Assembly: GCA_054601695.1 (NCBI GenBank)
Contig: BAAHQB010000296.1
Coordinates: forward strand, 62,001 to 126,000
Reading direction: 5' to 3'
Length of the DNA stretch: 64,000 nt
Source: Amorphochlora amoebiformis
Lineage: Eukaryota; Cercozoa; Chlorarachniophyceae
Shown piece by piece: positions 1 to 64,000 of this stretch. The notes beneath the pieces were generated by a model, which had not been told where the DNA came from, made no database searches, and saw only the letters and a list, made by a program, of their open reading frames with translations. The number at the start of each line of letters is the position of its first letter. Position 1 is the first letter of the stretch. A program made the position numbers and the translations under genes.

Positions 1-45
1 ATATATAATATATTATATATATATATATATAATATATATATATAT

Positions 46-82
<37 letters not shown>

Positions 83-92
83 CATATATCAC

Positions 93-14028
<13,936 letters not shown>

Positions 14029-14452
14029 GGCCCTCACTTCGGCTCGTCGGCCATTCGGGTTTTCAGAGAGATGCCGAGAGCCGTTGAGATTCATAGAGAT
14101 CCGATATTTCTCTTTAACCGGGATTGTTAAATGGAGATGAACAGAGACTTTGGAGAGATACGGATATTATGAAATTACAATCCCTGGGATTCCCCTGGAC
14201 TAGACAAGGCGAGCGATACCGCAAGCCGAAGAGACCGCAGGATTCGTCGCAGGTATTCCCTATCTTCCCGATCCAAAAAAAAAATAATGAGAGCGTACAC
14301 AGAGATTGAATTCTTCAAAGAAATCGAAAAAGTAGCATCCAACGGTTCCGAGGGAATACGATGGGCGCGGTTCCGTGAAGGTTTTGATCACGTGGGTTGA
14401 TTCTTCTTGATCTCACATAGGAAAGCGCTTGATTGGGAACTAACAACACTCC
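14029..14452. promoter_or_regulatory. Divergent intergenic region XPO4 / DDX23
   Basis: The 424 bp separate the ATG of XPO4 (minus) from that of DDX23 (plus). The stretch is TA-repeat-free and of mixed composition, so it stands out from the introns. It must hold both promoters and 5' UTRs. I see no clear TATA box and cannot place transcription starts. Confidence 0.7.
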
Positions 14453-37069
<22,617 letters not shown>

Positions 37070-37345
37070 TTTGGCGACGCGTCTCATATCACACCTGCTT
37101 GCGCTAGTCTCTAGAGCCTAGAGCTACTGGAAGATTTTTCCTTGTGGTCCCTCTCTAGCTGTGTAAGTTAGGCATCAGTATCGAGGCTCTTGCCGCATGA
37201 TCGACAATACACTGAAATAAAATCACAGTAATCAATCATTAGCCGCTGAGTGGCGCATTATGAACGTGATCGACTAGTATATAACCTAGATAGACGTACG
37301 TATGTACATCTTAGTACATATGCATGGAATTATTACAATGTGATA

Positions 37346-37391
<46 letters not shown>

Positions 37392-38032
37392 ATGTATATA
37401 CTGTGATAAACTGATACAGATAAATTTATTTCATGTGCATAAATACGTATACATATTTACCTATTATACGTATACGTATACTTTTACGTACTAGTACGTA
37501 TATACGTATAGGCATAGGTATACGCACGTACGTATACGTATAGTACTGATTCACTACTGAATATACGTCCGTTATCGGTCATGTATATGCGTAAACGTAT
37601 ATAAAAATAGTATATACGTATACGTGTACGCGCTGCGATAAGTCCATGTGCACGTGCGTGTACGTACGTATCGTCTAGATCGTGATACGTTCGTTAGTAT
37701 AATAAGTAGTATTAAGTACGTTATACTAGTAGAGTATATCATCACATGTACATGTACTTGTAAGTATATCTTAATAATATTGTCACACATTTGGCGCATA
37801 AATGACATGACATATCTAGATATTTCCGAGACTGCTTCATCACTTCAAAAGGTGTAGAAGGTGGATCGCGATATATAATTATCGGAACGCAGGGGTGACC
37901 ATAATGGTACATGTATTTTTTTTTGCCACATACTAGACATAGTTCATCCAAATGGTCAATGATAGATCTAGATGATATCTCTAGTATCTATTATCTAGAT
38001 ACTACTCTATGGTACTAGATGGTAGTCACGAT

Positions 38033-38086
<54 letters not shown>

Positions 38087-38273
38087 TATATTCATATATA
38101 TCATGATATAACTATAATATAGGTTGATGCATGAGGAGCTTGAAATGTAAAGAAATGTCGATCCGGATCCGGATCCAGAATAGTCAAAGCAAACTAATAT
38201 TAATAAATTAGTTCTAATAAATACATGTACATACAACTTGATACTATAAGCGCTAAGATTCCTCTTGCCCACG
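37070..38273. other. Convergent intergenic region DDX23 / PP6R
   Basis: The region lies between the two stop codons. It holds a candidate AATAAA at 37216 for DDX23, a stretch dense in ACGTATACGT-type palindromes at about 37440-37720, CTAGATCTAG-like phrases near 37960-38020, and a short (TA)n at 38045-38090. No conserved open frame was seen. A GGATCCGGATCCGG phrase lies at 38162-38175. Confidence 0.7.
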
Positions 38274-40979
<2,706 letters not shown>

Positions 40980-41032
40980 GACGCTATTTCTCCTGTAAGA
41001 GACACGCACCGGTGGCCGAGCCTTGGCCAGCA
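40980..41032. promoter_or_regulatory. 53-bp divergent interval between PP6R and SAS10 start codons
   Basis: The ATG of PP6R (40979, minus) and the ATG of SAS10 (41033, plus) are separated by only 53 bp of GC-richer sequence containing CACCGGTGG and GGCC. Either the two 5' UTRs are tiny and share one bidirectional promoter, or each transcript starts inside the other gene and the transcripts overlap. Confidence 0.75.
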
Positions 41033-58419
<17,387 letters not shown>

Positions 58420-59048
58420 TTCTAGTAGTTGGTGCCACCGGTTATTTACGTCTAGACCTAGAGACGTGCACGTGTGTAGCTTCAAGTTTTCACTAGTTTC
58501 AACCTGAGTCTTATCGGGGTATCGGAACGAATTCGAGCTAAGTCTAGTAAATCTAGCAAATCGATTTTAGTTATGTCATGATTTACGTATTACTAGTACT
58601 ACTATTACCTAGATTACTAGCCAGTTCTAGCAGTTACAGGATGATTAATCAGTGCTTGTACGTAGAGGTAGTCTAGACTCTGAGAGGCTCGGATAGAAAG
58701 TTTACTAAGATCTAGGAGCTAGCTAGCTATATAGATATATCATCTCTAGCATCTACTAGTCTAGATCAAGTCCTCTAGCCTTACAACTCAATCTAAGAGT
58801 CATCTAGTCATGACCACGGTGGATTCGACGAGTCTCTAGAGTGTAGTGATTTACGATTGAATAAGACAACAGGACGATGCGATGATAATTGATTTGTGGT
58901 GACGGACAGGGCGCGCGGCGCGGCTAATTACAAACTCGAGGTGTACCTTCATCTACTAAGTTATCTCTGCTGACTTGCTTGAGAGAAGACGGGAAGGACT
59001 AGAAGGAAGGGTGGGGGGTGGACAGTGTGCGGGTGATATGGGTGAGTC
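58420..59048. other. Convergent intergenic region SAS10 / hydrolase
   Basis: Non-TA sequence between the two stop codons, unusually dense in CTAG-containing palindromes (TCTAGTAAATCTAG, CTAGGAGCTAGCTAG, GTCTAGATC). No conserved frame and no clear AATAAA on either strand. It contains GGCGCGCGGCGCGG near 58910. Confidence 0.7.
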
Positions 59049-59262
59049 TTAACCGAACATTGCGTCGGTGTATGCCTCTCGTACTTTCTGAGATGTTCGT
59101 GATGTATACATAAATATGTATTTGTATATACATATATATATATATATATTATATACATATGTATATATATATATATATATATATACATATATATATTTAT
59201 ATAATATATGTGTACATTTATACGTAGATTCATTACACACATATATATTCATGTATATATAA

Positions 59263-59318
<56 letters not shown>

Positions 59319-59346
59319 TATAATATATGTATATATATATATATAC

Positions 59347-59414
<68 letters not shown>

Positions 59415-59863
59415 CGTTTTCACACACATGTCTAAACTCCAACCAGATACTCCCTTCAATATCCCATTCCTAACCCTAATCCTAACCCCATCCCTAACGC
59501 TAACCCTAATCCTAACCCTAGCCCTAACGAAACAGCAACCCAACCCCAAACTCCAACCCCTAACCCTAATCCTAACCCCATCCCTAACGCTAACCCTAAT
59601 CCTAACCCTAACCCTAACAGAACACAAACCCTAACCCAAACTCCACCGGGTTCGCTTCATCGATGACCTCGTTGTGGCCAAGCCCTCTAAGTTCCTGTAT
59701 AGATGTAATGCATTAGCTCATGGATATGATATTTGGTATATTTTGTGTATCTCTCAATACAAACGTACCGTACAACACGCAGATTATGGACGCCACACAG
59801 TATGTAAAATGCATAAGTACACTTACCGACTATATATGTGTATACATATGTATACACATACTA

Positions 59864-59903
<40 letters not shown>

Positions 59904-59945
59904 CGATGCATATAGTGGGAACCTTGAAGGAACAGTGATGATGGG

Positions 59946-59987
<42 letters not shown>

Positions 59988-60035
59988 CGATGGATATAGC
60001 GGAGACCTCGAAGGAGACCTTGATGATGGGAGGTA

Positions 60036-60121
<86 letters not shown>

Positions 60122-60174
60122 ACATACATACATTGCGATGGATATAGCAGAGACTTGAAGGAAACATTGATGAT

Positions 60175-60237
<63 letters not shown>

Positions 60238-60295
60238 TTTGAGATGGATATTGCGCCTCGAAGGAGACATTGATGATGGAGGGGATATATACATG

Positions 60296-60326
<31 letters not shown>

Positions 60327-60364
60327 CTGTGTTATATATATATATCTGTGTTATATATATATAT

Positions 60365-60397
<33 letters not shown>

Positions 60398-60408
60398 GAA
60401 ATATATAT

Positions 60409-60473
<65 letters not shown>

Positions 60474-60517
60474 TGCGATGCATATAGCAGAGACCTTGGA
60501 GATATTGATAATGGGAG

Positions 60518-60555
<38 letters not shown>

Positions 60556-61005
60556 GATATATTTGTATATATATAGTGAAGACCTTGAAGGAGACACTGA
60601 TGATGGGAGGGGTAGCGACGCTTCGTAGACCTATTTCCCCTGTCTCGAATAAGGAACGGCCCATTCGAACTATAGGTATATATTTTATTATTATTGTATA
60701 TATACATAATTTGGTATATAGTTATACAATATATACATATTATATATATATATATATATATGTATGTTGTATAGATATAATATATAAATTTATGTATATA
60801 TACATACATATATATATATATATACATACATACATATATATAAATATGTTACGTAGAACATGGAGAGATAACTTGTTATTTCTTATGTTTTGAATGATGA
60901 CAGACCCATTCAAACTATTGTATACATGTATGTATATATTATATATATATATATATATGTACACATATACATATATATAAATAGGTATATATAATATAAA
61001 TAGAT

Positions 61006-61090
<85 letters not shown>

Positions 61091-61191
61091 ATACAAATTA
61101 TATGTAGATGTCGAGCTAATACACAAATAAGCTGTTTATGTAAAATATTACTTCCCCTGTCTTTAAACACATTGCCCACTGGTACTATATA

Positions 61192-61232
<41 letters not shown>

Positions 61233-61261
61233 TCATATATACTTATTGCGTCTTTGTCTCC

Positions 61262-61298
<37 letters not shown>

Positions 61299-61396
61299 TA
61301 TACTCATATATACTTATTGCGTCTTTGTCTCCGTGAATGCATATATATTTACGCACACATATCTATATATAATATTATACACACACATACATACAT

Positions 61397-61432
<36 letters not shown>

Positions 61433-61441
61433 GTATATGTA

Positions 61442-61494
<53 letters not shown>

Positions 61495-61496
61495 TT

Positions 61497-61564
<68 letters not shown>

Positions 61565-61684
61565 TTACTGGGAACAAGTTCGTCTTTGTCTCCGTGAATG
61601 ATGGTCAAACGCTCGGGTCCGCTGCGATCTATTGGGGCACCGCCTACATATTGTATATATAACATATGTATATATATACATATG

Positions 61685-61733
<49 letters not shown>

Positions 61734-61802
61734 GTAAACGTTTAATTGTATGTGAATTCACACACACACACGCATATATATATATATATATATAATATAT
61801 AT

Positions 61803-61847
<45 letters not shown>

Positions 61848-61937
61848 TTATAAATTGATACACACACACACATACACACACACACACATTACGTATATAC
61901 ATACACACATACACACACATACACACACACACACACG

Positions 61938-62002
<65 letters not shown>

Positions 62003-62207
62003 TTATGTTTGAAAGCAACCTTGTAAATAGTGTGTGTTGTCGTGGTCGTTTTCCGTGTGTGGTAGTATGATTGCTGGGGGCGTCGTCAGACTTGCTATGG
62101 CTTCCTGTCAGATCATATATATATATATATATATATGTAAATATTATTATACATGTGGTAGTATGATTGCTGGGGGTGTCGTCAGACTTGCTATGGCTTC
62201 CTGTCAG

Positions 62208-62261
<54 letters not shown>

Positions 62262-62309
62262 AGTATGATTGCTGGGGGCGTCGTCAGACTTGCTATGGCT
62301 TCCTGTCAG

Positions 62310-62363
<54 letters not shown>

Positions 62364-62602
62364 GTAGTATGATTGCTGGGGGCGTCGTCAGACTTGCTAT
62401 GGCTTCCTGTCAGATCATATATATATATATATATGTAAATATTATTATACATGTGGTAGTATGATTGCTGGGGGCGTCGTCAGACTTGCTATGGCTTCCT
62501 GTCAGATCATATATATATATGTATATATGTAAATATTATTATACATGTGGTAGTATGATTGCTGGGGGCGTCGTCAGACTTGCTATGGCTTCCTGTCAGA
62601 TC

Positions 62603-62659
<57 letters not shown>

Positions 62660-62766
62660 ATATATATATATGTGCTTCTATATATATATATCATACTTCT
62701 ATATATAAATTTTTATGTATATATATATATATATATATATACATTTATACACATGTGTACATACAC

Positions 62767-62846
<80 letters not shown>

Positions 62847-62954
62847 TGAATATGCTGGAGGTTTTGCAGTTTTGGTATGGCTTCCTGTGAGACAATACAT
62901 TATAGATAGTTTTATATGCATCCATAAATACACACGCACACATACATACATATC

Positions 62955-62986
<32 letters not shown>

Positions 62987-63003
62987 TGTATTTATGTATA
63001 TAC

Positions 63004-63038
<35 letters not shown>

Positions 63039-63042
63039 CATA

Positions 63043-63087
<45 letters not shown>

Positions 63088-63205
63088 ATTTGTATACATG
63101 TGTATGTATGTATGTATATATTTATATATAATATGTAGTGTACGCATAATCAATGTAGATAGATACATGGACGTAAATATTGTGATATATATTAAACAGC
63201 ATTGT

Positions 63206-63243
<38 letters not shown>

Positions 63244-63269
63244 ACACACACACACACACATATATGTAT

Positions 63270-63322
<53 letters not shown>

Positions 63323-63634
63323 TACATTTACATGTAATAATGATGAACACATACACATCCACAGATATGCACATGTATATATATGCATATAATCTATATA
63401 TTATATTATATTTACATGTATTAAGGATGAATACATACACATCCATACATATGTACATGTGTATATTTGCATATAATCTATATATTATATTATATTCACA
63501 TGTATTAATGATGAATACATACACATCCATACATATGTACATGTGTATATATGTATATAATCCTGAGTACCGTATTATTCCACTTGTGACATGTAATAAT
63601 GATGAATACATACACATCCATACATATCTACATG

Positions 63635-63681
<47 letters not shown>

Positions 63682-63765
63682 TATATGCATATAATCCTGA
63701 GTACTGTAATATTCCACTTGTGACATGTAATAATGATGAATGCATACACATCCATACATATGTAC

Positions 63766-63817
<52 letters not shown>

Positions 63818-63896
63818 GCATATAATCCTGAGTACCGTATTATTCCACTTGTGAGTGACAAGTCTTGCCACTATGGCGACTGGTACCCTTAACAGC
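59049..63896 (-). CDS. Alpha/beta-hydrolase fold protein (ABHD13/BEM46-like), C-terminal 130 codons; 5' end off right edge
   Basis: Six phase-consistent exons: 63836-63896, 62020-62104, 61569-61643, 60584-60669, 59647-59694, 59049-59087. Serine hydrolase fold: [22 protein letters not shown] resembles the ABHD13 strand before the acid (YLVRNKWNSLSKIPLITSP). [13 protein letters not shown] supplies the usual catalytic Asp motif (human ABHD13 LFLSGKKDELVP). [12 protein letters not shown] supplies the catalytic His. The nucleophile elbow (GxSxG) must lie upstream, outside the window. About 25 residues between TPP and LTIIHG look like an insertion relative to ABHD13. Stop TAA 59049-59051. The donor after 59647 (GTGGAG) is weak and leads directly into a TTAGGG-type block. 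Substrate unknown; no signal or membrane segment can be judged from this part. Confidence 0.78.
59465..59642 (-). repeat. Degenerate telomere-type block at the hydrolase exon 5 donor
   Basis: CCCTAA-type units on plus (TTAGGG in the hydrolase sense), including an 80-bp internal duplication: ACCCTAATCCTAACCCCATC with CCTAACGCTAACCC occurs near 59475 and 59565. The sense-strand donor is followed at once by TTTGGGTTAGGG. Confidence 0.88.
59903..60522 (-). repeat. Five donor-side echoes of hydrolase exon 60584-60669
   Basis: Plus-strand phrases GCGATGGATATAGCGGAGAC with CTCGAAGGAGAC.TTGATGATGGGAGG near 59903, 59985, 60135, 60237 and 60474 are reverse-strand copies of the exon end (CCTCCCATCATCAGTGTCTCC..AAG|GTCTTC) plus about 15 intron bases. 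All lie downstream in transcription sense, separated by (TA)n, with moderate divergence. Confidence 0.9.
61230..61336 (-). repeat. Two donor-side echoes of hydrolase exon 61569-61643
   Basis: Plus TACTTATTGCGTCTTTGTCTCCGT occurs near 61240-61263 and 61311-61334. Its reverse complement matches the exon's ACGGAGACAAAGACGAACTT with the end altered. Downstream in transcription sense. Confidence 0.8.
62150..62900 (-). repeat. Five to six acceptor-side echoes of hydrolase exon 62020-62104
   Basis: Plus-strand phrase GTAGTATGATTGCTGGGGGC, GTCGTCAGACTTGCTATGG, CTTCCTGTCAGATC recurs near 62157, 62257, 62363, 62454 and 62547; a decayed copy lies near 62845-62890. In hydrolase sense each copy is CTGACAG|GAAGCCATAGCAAG onward, so it keeps the acceptor and about 45 exon bases. 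Two to three copies share a spacer with TGTAAATATTATTATACATG. Confidence 0.95.
63325..63750 (-). repeat. Donor-side echoes of hydrolase exon 63836-63896 and a 70-bp tandem repeat
   Basis: AGTACCGTATTATTCCACTTGTGA (sense: TCACAAGTGGAATAATACG|GTACT) recurs near 63565 and, as AGTACTGTAATATTCC, near 63702. Between and left of these, a unit with ACATGTA(T)TAA(T/G)GATGAA and TACACATCCA(T/C)A repeats about five times at a roughly 70-bp period. Confidence 0.88.
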
Positions 63897-63921
63897 CTGT
63901 ATTACAAAGGACAGCACTCAG

Positions 63922-63992
<71 letters not shown>

Positions 63993-64000
63993 GACTAGTC

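Noticed and set aside
59465-59642. Chromosome end (telomere)
   Set aside because: The repeat is degenerate, interstitial, inside an intron and flanked by unique exons on both sides. The same holds for the other five blocks.
62034-62372. Plus-strand repeated peptide with [17 protein letters not shown], looking like a membrane-repeat protein
   Set aside because: It is antisense to the hydrolase acceptor echoes. The minus strand gives phase-closing exons with catalytic Asp and His motifs, the plus strand does not.

Overview
This window is nuclear DNA of a eukaryote, most likely a protist or unicellular alga. Once the (TA)n-driven open frames are discarded, the remaining islands assemble by hand into five conserved eukaryotic genes with about 86 GT-AG introns. 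Stops are TGA, TGA, TAG and TAA, so the standard code fits. Nothing bacterial, viral or organellar was seen. The species cannot be named from the sequence.

Layout: (1) 93-14028, minus: 5' two thirds of an exportin-4 (XPO4) gene, 20 exons, running off the left edge. (2) 14453-37069, plus: a complete DDX23/Prp28 spliceosomal DEAD-box helicase gene, about 36 exons. (3) 38274-40979, minus: a complete SAPS-domain PP6 regulatory-subunit gene, 3 exons. (4) 41033-58419, plus: a complete SAS10/UTP3 small-subunit processome gene, 26 exons. (5) 59049-63896, minus: the 3' end of an alpha/beta-hydrolase gene (ABHD13/BEM46-like), 6 exons, running off the right edge. Genes alternate in direction: XPO4/DDX23 and PP6R/SAS10 are divergent (424 and 53 bp between start codons), DDX23/PP6R and SAS10/hydrolase are convergent. 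The genes are housekeeping (nuclear transport, splicing, phosphatase regulation, ribosome assembly) and do not form one pathway.

Most introns are a few hundred to over a thousand bases of (TA)n microsatellite. Splice sites often sit directly on the TA tract: the donor reads G|GTATAT and the acceptor TATAG|G. Other intron contents are degenerate telomere-type CCCTAA/TTAGGG blocks, GA/CT tracts and G runs.

The most unusual feature is a recurrent exon echo. At more than thirty exon edges, a truncated copy of the exon end, usually with its splice site, lies inside the neighbouring intron, from one to about twelve times and normally separated by (TA)n. Copies carrying the acceptor lie upstream of the exon and copies carrying the donor lie downstream, in all five genes and on both strands. 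Copies range from nearly identical to strongly decayed. I know of no described system with this pattern. It could reflect TA-hairpin-driven template switching, an intron-growth process, or in part an assembly artefact.

All exon coordinates were read by hand from splice dinucleotides, phase continuity and remembered family sequences. Within each gene the phases close exactly, which is the main internal support.
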